A stretch of 30,759 nt of DNA from Gallionellaceae bacterium UBA6222 (GTDB lineage Bacteria > Pseudomonadota > Gammaproteobacteria > Burkholderiales > Gallionellaceae). The notes beneath the pieces are model-generated. The model worked only from the letters and a program-made list of their open reading frames with translations, searched no databases and was not told the DNA's origin. This document shows positions 15,690 to 23,574 of this stretch, piece by piece. The position numbers and the translations under genes were made by a program. The stretch's first letter is position 1. Every line of letters begins with the position of its first letter. The stretch is from NCBI GenBank assembly GCA_002421915.1, contig DISA01000028.1:2274-33032 (forward strand). Reading direction: 5' to 3'.

Positions 15690-16519
15690 TGAAAAAATTC
15701 GCATGCCAATACGCTATTGTCCGTTTTCTCCCTTATCGGGAAACCGGCGAGTTTGCCAATGTGGGCATTGTGATGCTGTGCCCGGAGGCCGGTATTTTCG
15801 ATTTCAGATTATTGAACCGGGTGCGGCGTATCACTGCATTTTTCGAAGAGCTGGATGCCGGAATCTATCGCCGTGCGTTCAAGGATTTTCAGGCTGAGTT
15901 AAAGCGCATCCGTAATTGGCTTGCACATGACGCCACGAAGAATATTGACGTAGCGCTGGCCCAGCATTTGTTTGCCGAGCTTACCCGTCAGCGCGAGGCC
16001 ATGATGCGCTTTGATGAGGTACGTGTGGTATTGGCCGATGATCCGGTGCAGCAGTTTGAAGAGTTGTTCGGACATTATGTCGAGCGCAATTTTGCAACCA
16101 AGGCCTATCAGGAAGCATTGCTGGAGAAGGACGTGCGTAAAGTTCTGGCTGCTGCCCAGTTGGGTGCGCAGTACCGCGCCGAAACCCTTGGCGATAAGGC
16201 GACTTATCATGTTCGACTTCCTTTTGTGCATAAGGAAGGCGAGCGTGCTGTAAAAGCAATCAAGCCGTTGCACCTGGCGCATGAGGATCCTACCCAAATT
16301 TACGAACATGGTTGGGCATGGCTGGGGAAGGTCAACAGGTTGCGCGATTTGCATTTCCTTCCGGAGCAAATGCTCTTTGCGGTGCAGGGGCCAACAGAAA
16401 CAAATGGCGAGCGCTTCGAGAGCTTTCATGAAATTACCGAAAAGATGGTTGCGAACGATGTGCAGGTGGTTCCTGAACAGCAAACCCAGCGAATCATCGA
16501 GTTTGCGCAGTTGCATTAA
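15689..16519 (+). CDS. DUF3037 family protein
   Basis: A 276-residue protein whose N-terminal part, FACQYAIVRFLPYRETGEF followed by ANVGIVMLCPE, is the recognisable DUF3037 opening. The remainder is helical and charged and is not recognised. The start ATG at 15689 overlaps the kinase stop by one base and has a strong GGAGG site at 15676-15680. DUF3037 proteins occur beside HipA_2 kinases, so this may be the partner or antitoxin of the kinase; this is inference from context, and no DNA-binding motif is obvious. A strong terminator begins 20 nt behind the stop. Confidence 0.8.
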   Translation: MKKFACQYAIVRFLPYRETGEFANVGIVMLCPEAGIFDFRLLNRVRRITAFFEELDAGIYRRAFKDFQAELKRIRNWLAHDATKNIDVALAQHLFAELTRQREAMMRFDEVRVVLADDPVQQFEELFGHYVERNFATKAYQEALLEKDVRKVLAAAQLGAQYRAETLGDKATYHVRLPFVHKEGERAVKAIKPLHLAHEDPTQIYEHGWAWLGKVNRLRDLHFLPEQMLFAVQGPTETNGERFESFHEITEKMVANDVQVVPEQQTQRIIEFAQLH

Positions 16520-16538
16520 ATATCCTGGCTTGAAAACC

Positions 16539-16565
16539 AACGCCGCATTTATGCGGCGTTTTTTT
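16539..16565 (+). terminator. Intrinsic terminator ending the methylation arm
   Basis: AACGCCGCAT-TT-ATGCGGCGTT is a perfect 10-bp stem followed by TTTTT. It is the clearest plus-strand terminator in the island and cuts the hsdM-fic-hsdS-kinase-DUF3037 transcript from the abiE-hsdR unit. Confidence 0.92.
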
Positions 16566-17059
16566 CGCGGCTTATGTGGGGAGATTCGTTTTACTGGTGT
16601 CGGGCCTTCAGGTTGGTGATGTGGTGAGCAGGCGCTGTTTGCCAGTGCAGCGGATTCGACATACCTGCGCTGCCTTTTCGAGATAATCCTCCCGCCGCCT
16701 TTCGGCAACCGAATGATTCAAAAAAGGTAATCTGTATGAATTCGAGATAATCTTTCCTGCCCTTGCAGATATTCGCCGGGACGCGCTTTACGATTCCGGA
16801 GGTTTTGCTTTACGTTTCTCGCGCCCGGGCTTTACGTTTTGAGAATAAGGCGGCGCGCTATTTTAGATTTCGCGGGATTTTGAGAATAAGCCGGGAGCTT
16901 GTTTTAGATTTTTGCGAAAACCTGAAATAGGCGGTTTTGTTGTCAGTTGTCGGCGAGCGTTTTGCATATCCGGATTTCTGCTGGTTTTCATTTCTCAGGG
17001 TTCATGTTATTTTTAGCAAAACAATACAGTTTTCCTAAAGAGAATTTCCTGAAAATAAA
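16566..17059. other. Non-coding region between DUF3037 and abiEi
   Basis: About 490 bp without a credible gene. Besides the direct repeats at 16807-16911, TTCGAGATAATC occurs at 16677-16688 and 16741-16752. The 3' end is AT-rich. A weak promoter guess is TTCATG (17001-17006) with TACAGT (17025-17030) at 18-bp spacing. TTTCCT is repeated at 17031 and 17045. Everything the abiE-hsdR unit needs for its own transcription must lie here. Confidence 0.5.
16807..16911. repeat. Direct repeats upstream of abiEi
   Basis: Two 34-bp copies lie 41 bp apart at 16837-16870 and 16878-16911. Each begins TTTTGAGAATAAG and ends TTTTAGATTT, with an 11-bp variable GC-rich middle. Just before them GCTTTACGTTT occurs twice (16807-16817 and 16829-16839), 22 bp apart. 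The spacing near whole helical turns suggests protein binding sites, possibly for AbiEi, or decayed mobile DNA. Confidence 0.65.
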
Positions 17060-17668
17060 GTGCAACCTACTGAACAATCGATAATTTCACGGGTTTATGG
17101 GCGCGGTAGGGGTTGGGCGTTCACCAAGACCGATTTCGTGGCCGAATTCGGGGCGGGGAATATCCATCAGGCGCTTTCTTCGCTGGCGAAGGCGGGGGTG
17201 ATACGCCGCGTCTGCCGGGGGGTGTACGACTATCCCCGTTACAGTGAATTGCTGAAGCAGACGCTGAGCCCGGATATCGATCAGGTGGCGCAGGCGCTGG
17301 CGCGCAAATTCAACTGGCGCATCCTGCCTTCGGGCGATGCGGCGCTGAATCTGCTGGGGCTTTCCACGCAGGTGCCGGGGAGGTGGATTTATCTTTCCGA
17401 CGGGCCGGGTCGCGAATACGAAATCGGCAAGCACACGCTGGTGTTCCGCAAGTCTTCGCTGAAAGACGTGGGTTTCAAATACCGCGAAAGCGGGCTGGTG
17501 GTGCAGGCGCTCAAGGCGCTGGGCAAGGATCGGGTGGATGATGCCGTGATTGCAACGATCCGGCAGCAGTTGGATGCAAAGGCTTGCGAGCGCATGCTGA
17601 AGGATGCGCGCTCCTCGACAGGCTGGATTTTTCAGATCATCAAGCAGGTGTGCGGGGAGCGGGGCTGA
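17060..17668 (+). CDS. AbiEi-like antitoxin and repressor (DUF6088 type)
   Basis: A 202-residue protein with an N-terminal winged-helix domain (FTKTDFVAEFGAGNIHQALS, then AGVIRRVCRGVYDYP, residues about 20-60) and a C-terminal domain conserved in AbiEi antitoxins (RILPSGDAALNLLGLSTQV). AbiEi proteins neutralise AbiEii and repress their own operon by binding repeats in the promoter. The start is a GTG at 17060: an in-frame stop lies 24 nt before it and no ATG is near, although no clear ribosome site is seen. The stop overlaps the AbiEii ATG by one base, the classic abiE arrangement. Upstream direct repeats are candidate operators. Confidence 0.85.
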   Translation: MQPTEQSIISRVYGRGRGWAFTKTDFVAEFGAGNIHQALSSLAKAGVIRRVCRGVYDYPRYSELLKQTLSPDIDQVAQALARKFNWRILPSGDAALNLLGLSTQVPGRWIYLSDGPGREYEIGKHTLVFRKSSLKDVGFKYRESGLVVQALKALGKDRVDDAVIATIRQQLDAKACERMLKDARSSTGWIFQIIKQVCGERG

Positions 17669-18654
17669 TGGACAAGGTCGCCCGACTTCCTGCCGCCGAA
17701 CGCAATGAGCTGTTCTCCGAATCGGCGGCGAAGCTGGGCACGACACCTGCGGTGATCGAAAAGGATTTCTGGGTGACCTGGGTGTTGGCGCGATTGTTCG
17801 GGCAGCCGGAGCTGGCGCAGTTGCTGATGTTCAAGGGCGGTACCAGCCTTTCCAAAGCGTATCGTCTGATCGAGCGTTTCTCGGAAGACATCGACCTGAT
17901 TCTCGATTGGCGCGTGCTGGATGTGGCCGACCCGCCGGCCGCAAGCAGCAAGAGTCAGCAGATGAAGTTGAACGAGGCGGTGAACGAAAAAGCGAATGCC
18001 TATATCGGCAGCGAGCTGCTGCCGCAGGTGGCGGCAATGCTGGGCGGGATATGCACGTGCGAATTGAAGAGCGGCGCACCGCATGTGGTGATGGTTCATT
18101 ACCCGGCTGCGTTTTCAGATGCGTACCACCTTCCTTATGTGCAACTGGAAATCGGCCCGCTGGCTTCCTGGGTGCCATACGAACAAAAGGCAATTACCAG
18201 TTATGCCGCCGAGGCATTTCCCCAGGTTTTCGAGCATGCGTCGTGCATGGTGAATGTGATCAAGGCGGAGCGCACATTCTGGGAGCAGGCGACGATATTG
18301 CATCAGGAGGCGCATCGCGCGGCAGACAAGCCATTACCGGGGCGGCATTCGCGCCACTACTACGATTTGGCGAGGATGGCGGCATCGCCGATGAAGGGTG
18401 CGGCGCTGAACGATATGGGGATGCTGGCCGATGTCGCCGAATTCAAGCAGCGTTTTTATCCCTGTGCATGGGCGCGTTACGACTTGGCAAAGCCGGGCAC
18501 ATTGAAGCTGGTGCCGGAGGGCGTTACGTTGGATGCCGTGAAGGCGGACTATCGTGCAATGGCGAACATGATGTTTGGCGTGGCGCTTGAGTTCGACGAG
18601 ATCATGGATGTTTTACGGCAGCTTGAGAGTGAAATCAACGGAGGCGGTGCATGA
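17668..18654 (+). CDS. AbiEii/AbiGii family nucleotidyltransferase toxin
   Basis: A 328-residue nucleotidyltransferase-like toxin. Visible family motifs: FKGGTSLSKAY (Gly57-Ser60), RFSEDIDLIL with Asp74 and Asp76 as metal ligands, ERTFWEQATILHQEAHR in the middle, and RHYYDLARM after it. All expected catalytic residues are present, so it is probably active. Known AbiEii homologues act as bacteriostatic toxins in phage defence; some related toxins add nucleotides to tRNA. The target here is unknown. ATG 17668 follows the abiEi stop with a 1-nt overlap, and its stop overlaps the hsdR start (ATGA), making it the middle gene of a coupled three-gene unit. Confidence 0.9.
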   Translation: MDKVARLPAAERNELFSESAAKLGTTPAVIEKDFWVTWVLARLFGQPELAQLLMFKGGTSLSKAYRLIERFSEDIDLILDWRVLDVADPPAASSKSQQMKLNEAVNEKANAYIGSELLPQVAAMLGGICTCELKSGAPHVVMVHYPAAFSDAYHLPYVQLEIGPLASWVPYEQKAITSYAAEAFPQVFEHASCMVNVIKAERTFWEQATILHQEAHRAADKPLPGRHSRHYYDLARMAASPMKGAALNDMGMLADVAEFKQRFYPCAWARYDLAKPGTLKLVPEGVTLDAVKADYRAMANMMFGVALEFDEIMDVLRQLESEINGGGA

Positions 18655-21600
18655 GTTCGATAGGGCAGACAGAACGTGCAACACAAAACCGTGTGATCGC
18701 GCTGTTTCGCGACCGCCTGCACTACGACTATCTGGGCGACAAGACCGAACTCGACAATCTCAACATCGAGCCCGAGCTGCTTGCCGCCTGGCTGAAAAAG
18801 CAGCAGGTAAGCGACACGCTGATCGGGCGCGCGCTGCACAAGCTGAACAATGCTGCGACCGACACCGGCCAACATCTGTATGACCGCAACAAGGAAGTCT
18901 ACGACTTGCTGCGTTACGGGGTGAAGGTGCAACCGGAAGCGGGCGAGAACCATGTCACGCTCTGGCTGATCGACTGGAAGCATCCGGAGAATAATCACTT
19001 CGCCATCGCCGAGGAGGTGACGGTCAAGGGTGCGGATGCGAAGGCCAGCACCAAGCGCCCGGATGTGGTGATCTACGTCAACGGCATCGCGCTGGGCGTG
19101 CTGGAACTGAAGCGCTCCACGGTGTCGGTGGCCGAGGGCATCCGCCAGAATCTGGACAACCAGAAGAAGGAATTCATCCAGCCCTTCTTCTCGACCATGC
19201 AGTGGCTGATGGCGGGCAACGACAGCGAGGGGCTGCGTTACGGCACCATCGAGACTCCCGAGAAGTATTACCTGAAGTGGGTGGAAGAAAGCGGCAACCA
19301 TGCGGGCGAGGCGAACCTGCTCGACCGGCATCTGTTGCAGGTTTGCGAGAAGGCGCGGCTGCTGGAGCTGATCCACGACTTCGTGGTGTTCGATGCGGGC
19401 ATCAAGAAAGTGTGCCGCCAGAACCAGTATTTCGGCGTGAAGGCGGCGCAGGAATATATCCGCCGCCGCGAGGGCGGCATCATCTGGCACACGCAGGGCA
19501 GTGGCAAGTCGCTGACCATGGTGTGGCTGGCGAAGTGGATACGTGAAAACCGCGAGGGTGCGCGGGTGCTGATCATCACCGACCGCACCGAGCTGGACGA
19601 GCAGATCGAGAAAGTGTTCAAGGGCGTCAACCAGAAAATCTACCGCACCAAGAACAGCGACGACCTGATCGACAAACTGAACGGCACCACCGAATCGCTG
19701 CTCTGCTCGCTGGTGCACAAGTTTGGCCGCCAAGGCAATCAACAGCGTAATGGCGAAGCGGAGGGGGATGAAGGAACCAAAGCTTTCATCGAGTCCATCC
19801 AGAAACTGCCATCGGCCTTCAAGGCCAAGGGCGACATCCATGTGTTCGTGGACGAGTGCCACCGCACCCAGTCGGGCGACCTGCACAAGGCGATGAAGAA
19901 GCTGCTGCCCAATGCGCTGTTCATCGGCTTTACCGGCACGCCGCTGTTGAAAGCGGACAAACAGAAGAGCATCGAGGTGTTCGGGCGCTACATCCATACC
20001 TACAAATTCGATCAGGCGGTGCGCGAGGGCGTGGTGCTGGATTTGCGCTACGAGGCGCGCGACATCGACCAGACGCTGACCAACAAGGACAAGATAGACC
20101 AGTGGTTTGAGGTCAAGACCAAGGGGCTGAACGATCTGGCGCGCGCGCAACTCAAGCAGAAGTGGGGCACGATGCAGCGGGTGCTTTCCAGTCAGGACAG
20201 ACTGGAGAAGATCGTTGCCGACATCCTGATGGACATGAGTACCAAGCCGCGCCTGATGGACGGCCACGGCAATGCGATGCTGGTGGCGGGCAGCATCTAC
20301 GAGGCGTGCAAGTTCTATGAGCTGTTCGCCAAGGGGGAGTTGAAAGGCAAGTGCGCGATTGTCACCAGTTATGCGCCGAGCGTGGCGGATGCCAAGGGCG
20401 AGACGACCGGCGAGGGGGACACGGACAATCTTTTCAAGTATGGCGTTTATCGCCAGATGCTGGCCGACTGGTTCAATGAGCCGTCCGAGACTGCGATCAA
20501 CAAGGCCGAGAAGTTCGATCTGGCGGTGAAAAAGAAATTCATCGACGAGCCGGGACAGATGAAGCTGCTGATCGTGGTGGACAAGCTGCTCACCGGCTTC
20601 GATGCGCCATCGGCCACCTATCTCTACATCGACAAGCAGATGCGCGACCACGGCTTGTTCCAGGCGATCTGCCGCGTCAACCGGCTGGATGGCGACGACA
20701 AGGAATACGGCTACATCATCGACTACAAGGATTTGTTCAAGAGCCTGGAAGGCGCGGTGGAGGATTACACCAGCGGTGCGCTGGATGGCTACGACAAGGA
20801 AGATGTGGCCGGTCTGCTGGAGAGCCGGCTGGACAAGGCGCGGGAAGATCTGGAGGAAGCGCGCGAGGCGATCAAGGCGCTGTGCGAGACGGTGGACTTG
20901 CCGAGGGATTCGGCGGCCTATTTGCACTACTTCTGCGCCATGGATTCCGGCAACGCCGAGCAACTCAAGGACAACGAGCCCAAGCGATTGAAGCTCTACA
21001 AATTCACCGCCGCGCTGTTGCGCGCCTATGCCGGCATCGCCAGCGAACTGGCCGAGGCGAAATACAAGCCCGACGAGATCGAGAAGATCAAGGCCGAGGT
21101 GGATCACTACACCAAGGTGCGCGACGAGGTGCGGCTCGCCAGCGGCGACTACATCGACCTCAAGGCCTACGAGCCTGCCATGCGCCACCTGATCGACACT
21201 TATATCCGCGCCGAGGAGAGCGAGAAGATTTCCGCTTTCGATGACATGAGCCTGATCCAGTTGATTGTCGAGCGCGGCCCGGATGCGGTGAATGCGCTGC
21301 CCAAGGGTATCAGGAAGAGCGAGGAGGCAGTCGCCGAGACCATCGCGAACAACGTCCGCAAGCTCATCATCAACGAGTCGCCGGTCGATCCCGCCTATTA
21401 CGAGAAGATGTCCAAGCTGCTGGATGCGCTGATAGAACAGCGGCGCAAGGGGGTGGTGAGCTACAAGGAATATCTCGACAAAATCACCGCGCTGACCAAA
21501 GAGGCGACCAAGCCGGGCGGCGTTTTTCCGCCAAGCGTGAAGTCAGCGGCGCAGCGGGCGCTTTACAACAACCTGGGCAAGAATGAAGGGCTGGCCCTGA

Positions 21601-21827
21601 GCGTGGACAAGGCTGTGCACGACAGTAGGCAAAACGGCTGGCGCAGCAATGCGATCAAGACGCAACGTGTGCGCATTGCGATCAGGCATGTTTTGGCGAC
21701 GGCGATCCCCGCTGATCGGGGCTTGGCCGTGCAGGAAAGTGGCGCGGTTGTCAGGCCCGCACCGCTGGATTTGGAAAAAGAAACTGATCGCATACTCGAA
21801 CTGGCAATGAATCAGAATGATTACTGA
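18651..21827 (+). CDS. hsdR: Type I restriction endonuclease subunit HsdR
   Basis: A 1058-residue translocase-nuclease that with HsdM and HsdS cleaves unmodified DNA. The N-terminal nuclease is a PD-(D/E)xK fold: Asp138 in KRPDVVIYVNG and Glu152-Leu-Lys154 in GVLELKRS. The SF2 motor has Walker A TQGSGKS (Gly283-Ser287), Walker B DECHRTQ (Asp401-His404), FTGTP and later helicase motifs. Length is normal. The ATG at 18651 shares ATGA with the abiEii stop, so HsdR is translated with the AbiE pair and not with HsdM/HsdS, which lie 4 kb upstream behind a terminator. A 66-bp near-copy of codons 17-38 is found at 23437-23502. Confidence 0.95.
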   Translation: MSSIGQTERATQNRVIALFRDRLHYDYLGDKTELDNLNIEPELLAAWLKKQQVSDTLIGRALHKLNNAATDTGQHLYDRNKEVYDLLRYGVKVQPEAGENHVTLWLIDWKHPENNHFAIAEEVTVKGADAKASTKRPDVVIYVNGIALGVLELKRSTVSVAEGIRQNLDNQKKEFIQPFFSTMQWLMAGNDSEGLRYGTIETPEKYYLKWVEESGNHAGEANLLDRHLLQVCEKARLLELIHDFVVFDAGIKKVCRQNQYFGVKAAQEYIRRREGGIIWHTQGSGKSLTMVWLAKWIRENREGARVLIITDRTELDEQIEKVFKGVNQKIYRTKNSDDLIDKLNGTTESLLCSLVHKFGRQGNQQRNGEAEGDEGTKAFIESIQKLPSAFKAKGDIHVFVDECHRTQSGDLHKAMKKLLPNALFIGFTGTPLLKADKQKSIEVFGRYIHTYKFDQAVREGVVLDLRYEARDIDQTLTNKDKIDQWFEVKTKGLNDLARAQLKQKWGTMQRVLSSQDRLEKIVADILMDMSTKPRLMDGHGNAMLVAGSIYEACKFYELFAKGELKGKCAIVTSYAPSVADAKGETTGEGDTDNLFKYGVYRQMLADWFNEPSETAINKAEKFDLAVKKKFIDEPGQMKLLIVVDKLLTGFDAPSATYLYIDKQMRDHGLFQAICRVNRLDGDDKEYGYIIDYKDLFKSLEGAVEDYTSGALDGYDKEDVAGLLESRLDKAREDLEEAREAIKALCETVDLPRDSAAYLHYFCAMDSGNAEQLKDNEPKRLKLYKFTAALLRAYAGIASELAEAKYKPDEIEKIKAEVDHYTKVRDEVRLASGDYIDLKAYEPAMRHLIDTYIRAEESEKISAFDDMSLIQLIVERGPDAVNALPKGIRKSEEAVAETIANNVRKLIINESPVDPAYYEKMSKLLDALIEQRRKGVVSYKEYLDKITALTKEATKPGGVFPPSVKSAAQRALYNNLGKNEGLALSVDKAVHDSRQNGWRSNAIKTQRVRIAIRHVLATAIPADRGLAVQESGAVVRPAPLDLEKETDRILELAMNQNDY

Positions 21828-22545
21828 TGCTCGCCACATCAACGTCGGCGGCCTCAAGGTCGAGGTGGTGCGCAAGGACATCAAGAACCTGCACCTGGGG
21901 GTCTATCCACCCCATGGCCGTGTGCGGATCGCAGCACCCTTGGTGGTCAGCGATGAGGCTGTGCGCCTGGCGGTGATCGACAAGCTGGGCTGGATCAAAC
22001 GGCAGAAGGCCAAGTTCGCGGAGCAGCCGCGCCAGTCGCAGCGCGAGATGGTGAATGGCGAGAGTCACTATTTTCTCGGTCGTCGCTATCGCCTGCGTGT
22101 GCATGAACACAGCGCACCGCCCAGGGTGGCTATCCGTGGCATCGCCTCTCTCGATCTATTCATTCGCCCCGGTACTACCATCGAGCAGCGGGAGGCTATC
22201 TTGCTGCGCTGGCATCGCGAGCAGCTCAAGATGCTGATTCCGTCCATGCTGGAGAAGTGGCAACCTATCCTGGGCGTGCAGGTTGCTGACTGGGGCATCA
22301 AGAAAATGAAGACCAAGTGGGGTAGCTGCAACGCTGCCGCCCGCCGAGTCTGGTTCAATCTGGAGTTGGCCAAGAAGCCGGTGCAATGCCTGGAATACAT
22401 CGTGGTGCATGAACTGGTGCATCTGCGGGAGCGGCATCACAACGAGCGTTTCACAGAGCTGATGGAGAAACACATTCCGCTGTGGCGGCAGTATCGGGAT
22501 ATGTTGAACCAGATGCCGCTGGGGCATGAGGAGTGGGATTACTGA
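21817..22545 (+). CDS. YgjP/SprT-like metallopeptidase (DUF45)
   Basis: A 242-residue predicted zinc-metalloprotease. The zinc motif is VVHELVHLRE with His198, Glu199 and His202, and a further His (207 or 208) in RHHNERF. The preceding MKTKWGSC (Trp168-Cys171) is the family hallmark. No signal peptide, so it acts in the cytoplasm. The gene overlaps hsdR by 11 nt and is thus coupled to it. YgjP-type genes are often found next to type I restriction genes; degradation of HsdR to limit self-restriction is an attractive but unproven idea. It is the last intact gene of the island. Confidence 0.88.
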   Translation: MITDARHINVGGLKVEVVRKDIKNLHLGVYPPHGRVRIAAPLVVSDEAVRLAVIDKLGWIKRQKAKFAEQPRQSQREMVNGESHYFLGRRYRLRVHEHSAPPRVAIRGIASLDLFIRPGTTIEQREAILLRWHREQLKMLIPSMLEKWQPILGVQVADWGIKKMKTKWGSCNAAARRVWFNLELAKKPVQCLEYIVVHELVHLRERHHNERFTELMEKHIPLWRQYRDMLNQMPLGHEEWDY

Positions 22546-22746
22546 TAGTGCTTTGCTGTTCTGACCAAGAAATTCTTGCTTGCGAATGCTGTTACCGAGT
22601 GTTGCAAAGTGATTCTTGTGCTGGATCGTGCGATTCAGAAACTGGGTATTCCAGAGCCTGCGAAATAACCAACGGGCATTGCGCCGTATGTATCTGTTCA
22701 TCCGGCACAATGCGCTTCACTTATTGACGCCTTACGGCGCTATCCG

Positions 22747-23364
22747 GTGTTGGCGGCATGGGTTTTCAGTCATTCAGACGCAAACCTGCTGGATGAACTG
22801 GCGGAGATTGAGGAGGAGATTGTCGAAGAAGTGTCGAAGAGGCGCACGCAATTCCACCGCTGCCACCCATTCCTCGACGGCAACGGCCGGGTGGGGCGTT
22901 TGCTGATTACGCTGTATCTGGTGAGCCTGGGCATCCTGAAGCAGCCGGTGCTTTACTTGTCCGATTTCTTCGAGCGCAACCGGCAGCTTTATTACGACAA
23001 CCTGATGCGGGTGCGCGAGAAGAACGACCTGGCGCAATGGTTCCGGTTTTTCCTGGTGGGCGTGATAGAAACCGCGAAGAGCAGCACCGCCACCTTTGAC
23101 AACATCCTTAAATTGCAGAAGCAGGCCGAGACGCAGTTGCAGGCGCTGGGCAGCCGTACGGCCAATGCGCAGAAGCTGATGTATTATCTGTACCAGCGCC
23201 CTGTCATCGATGCGGCCAAGGCGGGCGAGGTGGTGGGGGTTTCGCCCGCTTCGGCGTACAAGCTGATCGCCGATCTTGAGCAGTTCGGGATATTGAAGGA
23301 AATGACCGGGGCCAAGCGCGGCAAGATGTACGTGTTCGATGCCTATTTGAAGCTGTTCAAATAA
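22747..23364 (+). pseudogene. 5'-truncated second fic gene
   Basis: The frame open from a GTG at 22747 encodes 205 residues. Its C-terminal 170 match a Fic protein: HPFLDGNGRVGR is intact and the C-terminal winged-helix region ends MYVFDAYLKLF. The N-terminal half of a Fic protein, including any inhibitory motif, is missing, and the usual QFETIHPF reads QFHRCHPF. The 35 residues before it (LAAWVFSHSDANLLDEL...) do not look like Fic. The upstream in-frame text ASLIDALRRYPVLAAWVF recalls the beginning of MNT-type nucleotidyltransferase antitoxins, and an in-frame stop lies at 22666. I read the locus as a mosaic of decayed fragments. If expressed, the Fic core would lack its inhibitor. Confidence 0.7.
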
Positions 23365-23382
23365 CAACAGGAAAGCTCGCTC

Positions 23383-23510
23383 ATGCAATTGTCCAGCGTA
23401 GGGTAAATTGAGAAGACGACCCAGGCCCGCGTCGTCGCGCTGTTTCGCGACCGCCTGCACTACGACTATCCGGGCGACAAGACCAAACTCGCCAACCTCA
23501 ACAGCGGGAA
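23383..23510 (+). pseudogene. hsdR 5' fragment (decayed second copy)
   Basis: From ATG 23383 the frame reads MQLSSVG, stop, IEKTTQARVVALFRDRL..., clearly parallel to the HsdR start (MSSIGQTERATQNRVIALFRDRL). Bases 23437-23502 match 18699-18764 of the intact hsdR at 62 of 66 positions by eye, while the part before is more diverged. Similarity stops abruptly after LANLN. An in-frame TAA at 23404 and the lack of any downstream hsdR make this a relic. It lies 19 nt behind the truncated fic, suggesting an old fic-hsdR order. Confidence 0.85.
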
Positions 23511-23542
23511 CAGCGAATTAAAAAGGGGGTACTGGTTTGAAC

Positions 23543-23574
23543 AAGGGCAGCCGTCTGGCTGCCCTTTATTTTCT
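23543..23574. terminator. Terminator between the island and trpB
   Basis: AAGGGCAGCC-GTCT-GGCTGCCCTT is a perfect 10-bp stem. On the plus strand it is followed by TATTTTCTC and would end island transcripts. On the minus strand it lies directly behind the trpB stop and is followed by TTGTTC, so it probably serves the convergent trpB too. Confidence 0.75.

Noticed and set aside
16837..16911. CRISPR-like array
   Set aside because: Only two imperfect copies, the spacer-like middle lies inside each copy, and no cas genes are present.
18549..21188. Long open frame of 879 codons on the minus strand opposite hsdR
   Set aside because: It mirrors the GC-rich codon pattern of hsdR, has no recognisable domain and has Leu/His/Gln-rich composition typical of antisense shadows.
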